Origin: Roseivirga sp.
GTDB lineage: Bacteria > Bacteroidota > Bacteroidia > Cytophagales > Cyclobacteriaceae
DNA length: 64,000 nucleotides
Direction of reading: 5' to 3'
Assembly (NCBI GenBank): GCA_021404565.1
Contig: JAAWWF010000041.1
Coordinates: forward strand, 62,001 to 126,000
Below, piece by piece: positions 33,694 through 43,200 of this stretch. Below the pieces are notes generated by a model. The model did no database searches, had not been told where the DNA came from, and was given only the letters and a program-made list of their open reading frames with translations. Both the position numbers and the translations under genes were made by a program. Each line of letters starts with the position of its first letter. Position 1 is the first letter of the stretch.

Positions 33694-36096
33694 CTACCAA
33701 CTCAGGGTAATCTCACTATCCGTATAGGCGATCTCCAGGCACTTTATACCCTTTACCACCATGTGTTTCTTATCTCTTTGAGGTAACGGATCAAACTCAG
33801 TGATAGGATCAAGAAGTGTTAAATCCTCTTGCTTTGCACTGGTTGCGATCCCATTTATCTGATAATCGTCATTTTCGAAGCCATGCAGATACACTTTTAA
33901 GTTTCTGAACCTGGAAACAAAGTCTCCGGTTTTGGCTTTTAAGGTCAACTTGGAAGTTGTACCATCAAAAATCACCTGTCTTTCATAGTGCATACCTTGT
34001 TGAAAATCATAGGTCTCCCCATCATCTTCATATAGCCATTGCTCGGTCTTTACGGCTCCATGGTAAACATGAAGCCTGAGTGTCTGATCATGTAATTCGC
34101 GCGTATGCTGTACCTCTGACTGCATGGGTATAATGGCGCCCTCTTTGGCAAATACAGGCAGATCTTCCATTCCTGTTTCTACAATCAGGTGTTGTGAACC
34201 GTGGTGGTGCTCATCGTTGAAGAAATTATACCAGTTACCTGCCGGCAGGTAAATTTTTGCAAAATCCTGGGTGCTTGTTGTCGGACAAACCAGCAGCCAT
34301 TCTCCCAATGTAAATTCGTTCTGCGCATTACCTCCGTAAATCGCCTCTTCCTGATGGTAGTTAATGGCCAGTGATCGGTTAATTGGCAAACCTATTTCAT
34401 GAGCCTCATAAAAGAGGGAATAGATGTAGGGTAATAACTTATACCTCAAATTGATATAGTTTCTGGAGATTTCTTCCACCTCTTCGCCATAGGCCCAGGG
34501 TTCTGAGTCACGGCTGTTCACCATAGAATGTACCCTGAAAAACGGAGCAAAGGAGGCCAGTGCCAGCCACCTGGAAAATAGGGCCGGGCTGCTTTCTTCT
34601 ACAAATCCACCCACATCGTAGCCGGCAAAGGGAATACCGGTAAGCCCCAGGCTGTTGACAATCCTTTGTCCAAGGAGCATAAAGTCGTCACCGGCTACAT
34701 TATCCCCTGTCCATACGGCAGAGTAGCGTTGTACTCCACTATAGCCTGAGCGTGTAAGGGTAAATGGCCTTTTATTGCCCATGATTTTACGAGCTCCCTC
34801 AAAGGTACTTCTTACCATTTGGTAGCCGTAAACATTGCGTGCCTTTAGATGGCTCACCTGCTGGCCTTCATAGTCAAACTCAATCATATCCGGCATATCC
34901 TGGCCCCAGCAGGCAGGTTCGTTCATATCGTTCCAGAATCCCTCAAGGCCCATGTCGGTATAGAACTTCAGCTCTTTACCCCACCAGTCTCTACCCTTTT
35001 TAAGGGTGAAATCCGTAAAGTGGCTATTACCCGGCCATACGCTTGCCTCATACTTAGCACCATCAGGGTACTTCACGAAAATATCCTCTTCAACTCCTCG
35101 CTCATAGGTGCCGTATCCATCCTCTGTTTTGATGCCCGGGTCCAGAATTACTACTACTTTGAAGCCCATGCCCTCCAGCTTTTCGATCAGTGCCTTTGGG
35201 TTGGGAAAAGTCTCATTATCAAAGGTAAAGGCCTTATATGCCTCCATATAGTGGATGTCCAGGTAGATCACATCTGCCGGAATCTTCTTGTCTCTGAAGG
35301 TCTTTGCAATGGTTTCTACCTCAAAGTCGGGGTAATAGCTATAACGACATTGCTGAAAGCCAAGACTCCAGAGAGGGGGCATTTCAATCGTTCCGGTTAG
35401 TTTGGCATATTGCCTGATCACATCGGCAACCTTATCTCCCTGAATAAAATAGTAGTTCATGTCTCCACCATCGGCACTGAAATAGCTGAAGCGCTCATTG
35501 TTGGAGGTACCAAAGTTGAAATGTGTCTTATAGGTATTGTCCAGAAAAATACCGTAAGGTTTGCCTTCCCGAATGCCTATAAAGAAAGGTGTGGACACAT
35601 AGAGTGGATCTGTATCGTTATCGAAGCCAAAAGAGTCTGTGTTCCAGTTGTCATATGACGACCCTCTTCGATTTACCCCACCGCCTTTTTCTCCAAGCCC
35701 AAGGAATATCTCATCGGCCGCAAGCTGCTTATAATTGGTGACCCTTTCTCCCAGCCAGCTTACACCAAAGCTGCTGTCATCTGCATTTAGCAAATCTCCT
35801 TTGGCATTTTCAAAGTTGAGCCTTAGGGCTGATGTGTTGATATGGCATTTGATAGCTCCTGTGTCGAGCAGTATAGACTCTCCTTGTTCATCAACGCTGG
35901 CTACACCTTGCTCAGGTTCTATGATCACCGCATAGGGGTATTCATCGAAGCTGTTATACCTCGAAATCTGGACTCTTATGATGTGTTGGTTGTAAGGGGT
36001 TAGTTTGAACCGGTGATTGGCTGTGCTACCTGTGATTACGCCATCATTGACTGAGTAATCGTTCACCTTTCCTACGCTCTCATTTCTGAAATTCAT
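33694..36096 (-). CDS. glycoside hydrolase family 31 alpha-glucosidase
   Basis: This 800-residue GH31 enzyme hydrolyses alpha-glucosides. It has the N-terminal beta-sandwich with 'YGIFLDNTYKTHFNFG', then the barrel with the nucleophile Asp in 'GFWNDMNEPACWG', the general acid Asp in 'VWTGDNVAGDDFMLLG' and 'YDVGGFVEES'. It ends in beta-domains with 'YLPAGNWYNFFNDE' and 'LPVFAKEGAIIPMQ'. No signal peptide is seen, so the sugar is probably hydrolysed inside the cell after import by the neighbouring transporter. A LacI-type operator lies 146 bp upstream. Confidence 0.95.
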   Translation of the reverse strand: MNFRNESVGKVNDYSVNDGVITGSTANHRFKLTPYNQHIIRVQISRYNSFDEYPYAVIIEPEQGVASVDEQGESILLDTGAIKCHINTSALRLNFENAKGDLLNADDSSFGVSWLGERVTNYKQLAADEIFLGLGEKGGGVNRRGSSYDNWNTDSFGFDNDTDPLYVSTPFFIGIREGKPYGIFLDNTYKTHFNFGTSNNERFSYFSADGGDMNYYFIQGDKVADVIRQYAKLTGTIEMPPLWSLGFQQCRYSYYPDFEVETIAKTFRDKKIPADVIYLDIHYMEAYKAFTFDNETFPNPKALIEKLEGMGFKVVVILDPGIKTEDGYGTYERGVEEDIFVKYPDGAKYEASVWPGNSHFTDFTLKKGRDWWGKELKFYTDMGLEGFWNDMNEPACWGQDMPDMIEFDYEGQQVSHLKARNVYGYQMVRSTFEGARKIMGNKRPFTLTRSGYSGVQRYSAVWTGDNVAGDDFMLLGQRIVNSLGLTGIPFAGYDVGGFVEESSPALFSRWLALASFAPFFRVHSMVNSRDSEPWAYGEEVEEISRNYINLRYKLLPYIYSLFYEAHEIGLPINRSLAINYHQEEAIYGGNAQNEFTLGEWLLVCPTTSTQDFAKIYLPAGNWYNFFNDEHHHGSQHLIVETGMEDLPVFAKEGAIIPMQSEVQHTRELHDQTLRLHVYHGAVKTEQWLYEDDGETYDFQQGMHYERQVIFDGTTSKLTLKAKTGDFVSRFRNLKVYLHGFENDDYQINGIATSAKQEDLTLLDPITEFDPLPQRDKKHMVVKGIKCLEIAYTDSEITLSW

Positions 36097-36241
36097 TGAT
36101 TCTTGTTTGCGCTGTCTTGGGCTTAAAAAGCCCGAAAGTGGATAATATTAGGTAAAATATATGAGCTTAGGAAAGGAGGAAGGTCATGGTTAACAGGCGT
36201 TTGAGTGAGGTTTATGCCTAAAACGGCAAATGCGTTTTTTT

Positions 36242-36251
36242 CAAACGTTTG
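36242..36251. promoter_or_regulatory. LacI-family operator upstream of the glucosidase gene
   Basis: The palindrome CAAACGTTTG, inside the 15-bp TTTCAAACGTTTGCA (36239-36253), is identical to the site before the regulator gene. It matches the central-CpG palindrome typical of LacI/GalR proteins. It lies between the lacI stop and the glucosidase start. Confidence 0.8.
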
Positions 36252-36280
36252 CAAGCCTGATGAAAAAAAATGAGAGTTTT

Positions 36281-37303
36281 CTATGCTATTCGTGAGGATG
36301 AGCCGCGAGGAACAATTTCGGCATCCAGAATTCTGATTTGGCTTTTAGCCGATTCATCCTCATTGGCAATCTCCTGAAACATTAGGCGCACAGCTTCACG
36401 ACCCATTTCATAACCATGCTGCTCTACACTGGAGAGGTCTATCAAAGAAGAAAACTGCCAGTTGCTGAAACCAATGATGGCGATGTCTTCAGGCACCTTC
36501 AAACCACTGGATTTGGAAGCCTGCAGCGCGCCCAGGGCTGCCATGTCATTGTTAGCAAAAACCCCATCTATAGCTGCACCCGATTCGAGTAGATGCTGAA
36601 AAAGTTTGGCCGCCTCGGCTTCGCTACCATCACGGCACTCAATGATCAAACCTTCATCGATAGGCATCTCATGATCTTCGAGGGCTGAGATATATCCTTC
36701 TTTTCTTTTTCTGCTGATGATCAGGTTATCAGGCCCTTCCAGATGCACAATGTGTTTACAGCCCTGATCTATCAGATGCTTGGTGGCGTCATAAGCCCCC
36801 TGATAGTCATCCACTACTACGCTGGTGGCGTTCATGCCCTCTACCAGGCGATCGAAGAATACGAGAGGTTTGCCCTCGCTCACTACTTTCTGAAGGTGTG
36901 CCAGGTCTGAGGTTTCACGGGAAATGGAGACCAATAAGCCGTCTACCCGGGCTCCCATCAAGGTATCAATGCAGTCGGCCTCACGCTCATATGATTCACG
37001 CGACTGGCAGATCATTACATTGTAGCCCTCACTCATCGCCTCATCTTCAATACCGCTGATTACCGTAGAAAAGAAGAAATGCACAGTTTCGGGAATTACC
37101 ACCCCAATAGTATTCGTCTTCTGGTTTCGGAGACTTAAAGCAATGGCATTAGGCCGGTAGTTGTATTTGTTAGCTAAATCTACCACTGATTTCTTGGTAG
37201 TGGGGCTAATTCCCGGAAAGTCCTTCAGTGCCCTTGACACTGTAGAACAGGAGATATTGAGCTCTTTGGCTATATCTTTTATGGTTACTTGCCCGCTTCT
37301 CAT
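36281..37303 (-). CDS. LacI-family transcriptional regulator
   Basis: This 340-residue repressor has an N-terminal helix-turn-helix 'TIKDIAKELNISCSTVSRAL' and hinge 'YRPNAIALSLRNQKT', then a periplasmic-binding-protein-like ligand domain ('GVFANNDMAALGALQA', 'IAIIGFSNWQFSSLI'). It most likely senses the sugar or its phosphate and controls the glucosidase/transporter genes next to it. Identical CAAACGTTTG operators lie 129 bp before its own start and before the glucosidase gene, which points to autoregulation. It is encoded upstream of its target operon on the same strand. Confidence 0.94.
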   Translation of the reverse strand: MRSGQVTIKDIAKELNISCSTVSRALKDFPGISPTTKKSVVDLANKYNYRPNAIALSLRNQKTNTIGVVIPETVHFFFSTVISGIEDEAMSEGYNVMICQSRESYEREADCIDTLMGARVDGLLVSISRETSDLAHLQKVVSEGKPLVFFDRLVEGMNATSVVVDDYQGAYDATKHLIDQGCKHIVHLEGPDNLIISRKRKEGYISALEDHEMPIDEGLIIECRDGSEAEAAKLFQHLLESGAAIDGVFANNDMAALGALQASKSSGLKVPEDIAIIGFSNWQFSSLIDLSSVEQHGYEMGREAVRLMFQEIANEDESAKSQIRILDAEIVPRGSSSRIA

Positions 37304-37431
37304 GAGTTAACTATTCCAGATTTTTCTTTGGGGTAAGCTCTAATTTACACGGATATGTTTCGATTCAACGGTGAAGGACAAAATTTTTTGAAAAAATATT
37401 TTATTGGGAATAATGAGAATCTGAGCGGTTT

Positions 37432-37441
37432 CAAACGTTTG
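37432..37441. promoter_or_regulatory. LacI-family operator upstream of the regulator gene
   Basis: CAAACGTTTG inside TTTCAAACGTTTGCA (37429-37443) is the same 15-bp word as at 36239-36253. It lies 129 bp before the LacI start codon and 284 bp before the aldolase gene, so autoregulation and possible aldolase control are both plausible. Confidence 0.8.
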
Positions 37442-37591
37442 CAGAACTTAAGTGGTTGGGGCTGAACGGATTGAAGAATTGAATCTTAAAATGATAATCC
37501 CTACTTTAACATTGTCAAAGGCTTTTATAGCTGATTATAAGGCATCAAAGTATTGACAGTAATTTCCTCCATTTCTATTATAGTTTACTTT

Positions 37592-37627
37592 ACTTAAAGC
37601 GCTCTTCGTAGCGCTTTAAGTGCTTTT
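37592..37627 (+). terminator. perfect 12-bp stem-loop upstream of fba
   Basis: ACTTAAAGCGCT (37592-37603) and AGCGCTTTAAGT (37610-37621) are exact complements around a 6-base loop, followed by GCTTTT. The U-tract is short, so it may end a small transcript from the region around 37450-37600, or it may be an attenuator of aldolase. Confidence 0.5.
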
Positions 37628-37724
37628 AGGGGGCGAGGAAATCGAAACTCTTTTAGTGGTTTGCAGCGTCAAATTTTCGCATATTTGCCACGCATTTTAA
37701 GGCTTACAAAAATAAACTTATACC

Positions 37725-38789
37725 ATGTCAAAATTTAGAAGCGGTGTGCTTTACGGCCAGGAGGTGATTGATTGCCTCAACTACGCCAAGGAAAATGAAT
37801 TTGCCCTTCCGGCAGTTAATGTCACCGGTACCAACACGATTAACGCTGTGCTGGAGGTTGCCAGTAAGGTAAACTCACCTGTGATCATTCAGTTTTCGGT
37901 AAGTGGAGCAGCATTTTATGCCGGTAAATCTTTGAGCAATGACGGATACAACGCCTCTATTCAGGGAGCCATTGCCGGTGCGCATCATGTACACTTAATG
38001 GCTGAGCACTATGGTGTGCCGGTAATTATGCACACTGATCATGCGGCTAAAAAACTGTTGCCCTGGATTGACGGGCTCCTGGATGCAGGTGAGAAGTTCT
38101 ACGAGCAGAACGGACAACCTCTTTATAGCACGCATATGCTTGACCTCTCGGAAGAAACTCTGGAAGATAACATTGCCATAAGTTGTGATTACTTTAAAAG
38201 AATGAATGCCATTGAAATGGGCATTGAGATTGAATTAGGTATTACCGGTGGTGAAGAAGACGGTGTGGATAATACTGATGTAGATTCTGCAAGATTGTAT
38301 ACACAACCTGAAGAAGTAGCCCAGGCCTGGGATGCTTTGAGAAAAGTGGGTAAAATCTTTACCGTGGCGGCTTCTTTTGGAAACGTACATGGTGTATATA
38401 AGCCTGGGAACGTAGAGTTAAGACCAGATATCCTGAAGAACTCTCAGGAGTATATCAAAGAGAAATTTGGTACTGAAGACAAGCCCGTGTTCTTCGTATT
38501 CCATGGTGGATCAGGTTCTGAACCTGCAAAAATCAAACAGGCTACTTCCTATGGGTCTATCAAGATGAATATTGATACCGATATCCAGTGGGCTTTCTGG
38601 GACGGCATTCATCAGTACTATAACGCCAAAAAGGATTACCTCCAGGGACAAATTGGAAACCCTGATGGTGAGGATTCTCCTAACAAGAAAAACTATGATC
38701 CACGCGTGTGGCTGAGAAAAGGTGAGGAGAGCATCGTGTCGAGACTCGAGCAGGCATTTGCTGACCTGAACTGCCTGAATAGAAACTAG
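37725..38789 (+). CDS. fbaA: class II fructose-bisphosphate aldolase
   Basis: This 354-residue zinc aldolase of the long, type A subgroup cleaves fructose 1,6-bisphosphate in glycolysis. 'VIMHTDHAAKK' contains the catalytic Asp105 and zinc ligand His106. 'EIELGITGGEEDGVDN' and the phosphate loop 'FHGGSGS' follow, and 'KMNIDTDIQWAFWDGI' is typical of type A. Full length, with its own promoter region and terminator. It shares the central-carbon theme with the sugar operon on the other side and with pfkA 16 kb away. Confidence 0.97.
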   Translation: MSKFRSGVLYGQEVIDCLNYAKENEFALPAVNVTGTNTINAVLEVASKVNSPVIIQFSVSGAAFYAGKSLSNDGYNASIQGAIAGAHHVHLMAEHYGVPVIMHTDHAAKKLLPWIDGLLDAGEKFYEQNGQPLYSTHMLDLSEETLEDNIAISCDYFKRMNAIEMGIEIELGITGGEEDGVDNTDVDSARLYTQPEEVAQAWDALRKVGKIFTVAASFGNVHGVYKPGNVELRPDILKNSQEYIKEKFGTEDKPVFFVFHGGSGSEPAKIKQATSYGSIKMNIDTDIQWAFWDGIHQYYNAKKDYLQGQIGNPDGEDSPNKKNYDPRVWLRKGEESIVSRLEQAFADLNCLNRN

Positions 38790-38817
38790 GCGATACTTTA
38801 AGAGATTATTTTTGATG

Positions 38818-38848
38818 GAAAGGCCGTCCCAAAAGGGGTGGCCTTTTC
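38818..38848 (+). terminator. terminator after fbaA
   Basis: AAAGGCCGTCCC pairs with GGGGTGGCCTTT around AAAA with two G-U pairs, followed by a T-rich tail. It isolates the aldolase gene from the RHS locus that follows. Confidence 0.85.
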
Positions 38849-38987
38849 TTATTTAGGCCCCTCTCAAGAGCCTTTTGGTATTTTTTTAAAAAAGTTTGAT
38901 GACCTCCTGGTGTACTGTGGAATACACTCTACAAAAGGCCTGATAATCCATTTATCAGTGCCATGTACAGTCGACAAACTTTTTAAA

Positions 38988-40277
38988 ATGGCCAAGGCAG
39001 GAATAAACTACCTCACAAAAATTGCACTCACTTTAGTACTGATCTTGCTAAGCTCCACAGCTTTCTCCCAGAATTATGATCATGTACTGAACTATAATCT
39101 CAATGGAACCCCGACTCATGGGGTAAAGATCAGAACGAATATTCCTTTCACTAATGGTTCTCAAATGCCGACAGTGAGTATCAAGGGGTACGCCTATGGT
39201 CCCAGGAAACCAATAGATGTCACACTTATCTGGTACGTCTATGGAGGGAATTTCTACTTTCCTTCGGCATCATCTGCCGGAGGTTTTGCTCCTAAAATCA
39301 GAATGGCCCAGGAGAATGGGAAGGTGGTCATTTTCCTTGATGAAAAGATCTACTATCAAAGGTTTACGGTGGATGTTTATGCCAAGGGGATGGCAGAAAC
39401 AGCGTCCTGGTTTTCTGGTTGGACCGCTGTTGATGAAGCGTTTTCAGGCACCCACCAGGTGGATGTGCCTTACTCCAGTGAGTTGGGAGGAAATGTAAGC
39501 ATTGGAGCAAATTCAGCGACTACAGCAAGCCTGACCTTGCGAAGCACCACCCGCAACCAGATAGCAAGACCTGGTAATACGAGCCTGGAATTCTTTGAAG
39601 GTTCAGTGGAAAGAGCTCGGTTTTCAGCGGGTAACGGAAACCTTTTGTTAGGGAAAATCAATGACACGGGTGAGAAGCTTCAGGTAGAAGGTACTTCCAG
39701 ATTTACCGGAAATCTGACTGTGGATGGTGTCACTACATTTGAAAATGCCAGCTATGATAAGAAAGTCAGATTTGTCAGAAGTGGCGGTAAATCTACCTCT
39801 CTGGAAAAAGACCCTTCATCTATCTATTTCTACAATGAGGCAGATGGGCAGATTATGTCACGCTTTTATGATAATGGAGACCTGTTTGTGGGCAACAAGG
39901 CTACGATCAGCGGAGACGCTATTGTACAGGGTAATCTCGAAACGCAGCAGGTAAAAGTCTCAGCCACGCCCGGTTCCGTACCAGACTATGTTTTTAAGCC
40001 TGACTATGACCTTCTCTCACTAAGTGAACTAGAAGCTTATATCAAAGCCAACTCGCATTTACCCAATATCCCACCGGCCAGAGAAGTAGAGAAAACCGGT
40101 CAGAACCTGGGTGCTCTGCAACTCAAACTCTTAGAGAAAATCGAAGAGCTCACACTCCATGCGATTGATGCCAAAAAGGAAAACAACTTTTTGAAAAGTC
40201 GAAATGAGCAACTGGAAACAAAGCTGGTCTTGCTGCTCGAGAGAATTGAAAAACTGGAATCAAGAATTAACAAATAA
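38988..40277 (+). CDS. tail-fibre-like secreted protein with C-terminal coiled coil
   Basis: This is a 429-residue protein from the ATG at 38988; upstream in-frame codons only precede the signal peptide. The signal peptide ends at 'STAFSQ'. An N-terminal beta domain (~30-190) is followed by 'beta-helix' strands ('LQVEGTSRFTGNLTVDGVTTF', 'ATISGDAIVQGNL'). The conserved Bacteroidota tail-fibre C-terminus 'PDYVFKPDYDLLSLSELEAYI...HLPNIPPA...LLEKIEELTLHAID' then runs into a heptad coiled coil. Such ends trimerise. A homologous C-terminus lies in the gene at 52537, on the other side of the RHS pair. It is probably a surface fibre of the same system. Confidence 0.82.
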   Translation: MAKAGINYLTKIALTLVLILLSSTAFSQNYDHVLNYNLNGTPTHGVKIRTNIPFTNGSQMPTVSIKGYAYGPRKPIDVTLIWYVYGGNFYFPSASSAGGFAPKIRMAQENGKVVIFLDEKIYYQRFTVDVYAKGMAETASWFSGWTAVDEAFSGTHQVDVPYSSELGGNVSIGANSATTASLTLRSTTRNQIARPGNTSLEFFEGSVERARFSAGNGNLLLGKINDTGEKLQVEGTSRFTGNLTVDGVTTFENASYDKKVRFVRSGGKSTSLEKDPSSIYFYNEADGQIMSRFYDNGDLFVGNKATISGDAIVQGNLETQQVKVSATPGSVPDYVFKPDYDLLSLSELEAYIKANSHLPNIPPAREVEKTGQNLGALQLKLLEKIEELTLHAIDAKKENNFLKSRNEQLETKLVLLLERIEKLESRINK

Positions 40278-40297
40278 ACCTCAATCCAAATAGAACC

Positions 40298-43200
40298 ATG
40301 AGAAAAATTAACCTGTCAATCATGCTCCTTGTGATGGCGCTTGGCGCTTTTTCACAAGACCTTCAGGACATGATGCCGCCTTCTCCCACTGCCGCATCGA
40401 TCATAAAAGCAGGAGAAATCAATGCAAACAAATTTACGGGTACGCCTAATATCAGTATTCCGCTGTATTCGGTGGCTTACCACAATATGAGCGTTCCGAT
40501 CGCCCTGAGTTATGATGCGCGGGGCATCAAAGTAGATGATGTTCCGGGTTGGGTCGGAACCAACTGGTCACTTAGCGCTGGAGGGGTAATCACCCGTATG
40601 GTGAGAGGCCTGGCAGATGACAGGGTTTCGGAAGGGTATTTCACCTCCAGACCTGCTTATGAGGCAGGCGGACTGACTAAGGTAGATGAGTTCAGACGGT
40701 ACGACAGAGGAGAGCGTGATGGGGACCCTGATATCTATAACTTCAGCTTTCCAGGAGGGTCTGGCAAATTCATGATAGACCACAACAAGAAGATTCATGT
40801 TTTCCCTCACCAAAGACTGAAAGTAGAATTTTTGACAGGAACTACAGTAGATGGTGGTTTCAGGATTACGACAACCAGCGGCACCACTTATACATTCGAT
40901 GCAGTCGAGTACACTCAGGTGAGCTCTTCAGGAAACTTAAGCGGAGATTCATATGTGTCTTCCTGGTACCTGAGTAAAATAGAAAATGCTATCTATCCAG
41001 GTAAGTATATCACATTCAGCTATGTAGACCTGCCCCTGATCGCCAATATGGTGAAGCTCAAGAGCTATAGTGCCACCCGGTATTATCATGGAGGAGGCTA
41101 CTTTCCGGCAAATCAGCATACGGTTACTTCTACCCGCTTTGGTAGTTATGAAACCAAGCGGCTCACTGGGATTCAATGGGGAACCGGTTCTGTAGACTTT
41201 GTGGCTAACACCGGAAGGCTGGATTTGGCAGAAGATAATCACCTGGATAAGATCGTTGTGAAAGATGATTCGGGTGTAGTAGTCAAAGAATACGCCTTGA
41301 GTTATGGTTACTATAGTGGTGAAAATAAGCTCAGGCTGGACAGTGTGCAGGAGTTTGGTGATGATCAGACTTCCTATCCGCCCTACGTATTCACCTACGA
41401 AGGGTCCAACCTACCTGATTATAACTCTACTGGCCAGGACTACTGGGGCTATTACAATGGTAAGGACACTAATGTGGATTTGCTACCTGTTCAATGGGTA
41501 GATGTTTATGAAACCTATCCTTCCTTTCCTGCTCAGGAGCATTTCTACAGAGTTGGCAATGCTGACCGTCAACCTGACGAAAACTTTCTGAAAAAAGGAT
41601 TATTAGAGACTATTAAGTATCCTACAGGAGGTACCTCGGAGTTTGAGATGGAAAGCCACCGCTATTCAAACAAGGTAACAGATTTACTGCCTATTCATTT
41701 CAATGCCAATTTTCCCTGTGCACTCGCCAACGTGCGTTGCGATTTTGTGAATGACTATGACTACCTGGTCAACAGGTTTGGGAATCAAATTCTCAATAAG
41801 GACAGCGAATTGGTACAGTCAGAAGGAGGGGGAGACCCGATATTTCACGTTCAGACTCAAAACTTTTCAGTGGTAGATGCCCAAAGAATTGTGTTTGATA
41901 TTGACATAGAGGCTTACGGGCAGAACTACACGACCACACTGCCTTATGTGAAACTGGAAAAGCAAAACGGAGCTAATTGGGACCTGGTTTTTAATGTTGG
42001 AGGAGCCTCCACGGCTACCAGAATAGAAGATTTGGCCGTTGGAACCTACCGGATGACAGCCTATGCTGCTGAAGAGTTTGGAGATGATCCGGACCGGGCT
42101 AAAATGAAGGCCAGTTGGTACGCGCCTACGGGCAATACTGACTTGTATGGTCCCGGCCTCAGGGTTAAGCGTATCTCCCAGAGGGAGGACCCCGCCAAGC
42201 CTCAGGTCAACATTCGGGAATTTGAGTATACCGATGAGAACGGAGCCAGTAGTGGGTTGCTGTACAGTGAACTTATGTTTTCTTACCGTAAACACAGTAT
42301 ACTGGTTGATAACAGCCAGGAGTTTTACCGACCCCTTTTACTGCAAAGCTCCAGTAGTCGTTTTCAGCACTTTCAGGATCCAATAGGTTATAGCAGAGTC
42401 ACTGAGGTTTTTGGTGAAAATGGAGAGAATGGTAAGATCGTGGATATTTATAATACGAGCCCCCAATCCATTCTTGATTTCGTAGGGCCTGATTATATCG
42501 AGGAATATGCTGCTGATGAACACCCTTTTGCCCCCTCTTTTTATGCCACCTGGAATTTAGGGCAGTTGCTGGAATCTACAGTTTACAGAAAGAAGAACGT
42601 TGGAGAGACAGGAACGGACTACAAAAAATTAACCCATACAAAAAACACCTGGAACTTTGCCAAGGGAGAGGTTATCCGAGGTCTGGCGGTGGCTTCGGTC
42701 AATATCCATGATGGAACAAACGTCATTGATCTCATAGGCAATCTCGTTTACCAGGAGATTAACTATGGCATTACTCCTATTTGGGATAAGCTTATTAAAA
42801 CAGAACAAACCACTTACTCCACCTGGGAAACTCCTCTGACTACGATTACAGATCTGATTTATGGTGGTGTTGATGGTCATTTACAGGTGGTAAGTCAATC
42901 TGTTACCGGTAGTGATGGTATTAAGAATACCACGGAGTATAGCTATCCGCTGGACTACTATGATTCGGTATCTGAAACGAGCACTCATCCATTTGCGAAT
43001 GGGCTTGTTGCCAATAACATGCAAGGAGCGGTCATTGAGGAGTTGATGTTTAAAGGCAACGGGAATGACCGACAAATCATAGGAGGGAAGATCACCAAGT
43101 ACGATGCCACTGCTTTACAACCCCATAAGATTTTCACATTGAAGGTCGGAGGAAATACAACCCTGTTCGAGAGTGGGTTTTTTAAAAGTACTTCTTATAC

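Larger units (their letters stand above)
37304..37724. other. 421-bp divergent intergenic region with operator, hairpin and promoter-like elements
   Basis: The gap between the LacI gene and aldolase holds the operator at 37432-37441, a perfect 12-bp stem-loop at 37592-37621 and a promoter-like CATATTTG (37680-37687) with TTTG at 37660-37663. The spacer of 16 bp is shorter than usual. No coding sequence is evident. Confidence 0.6.
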
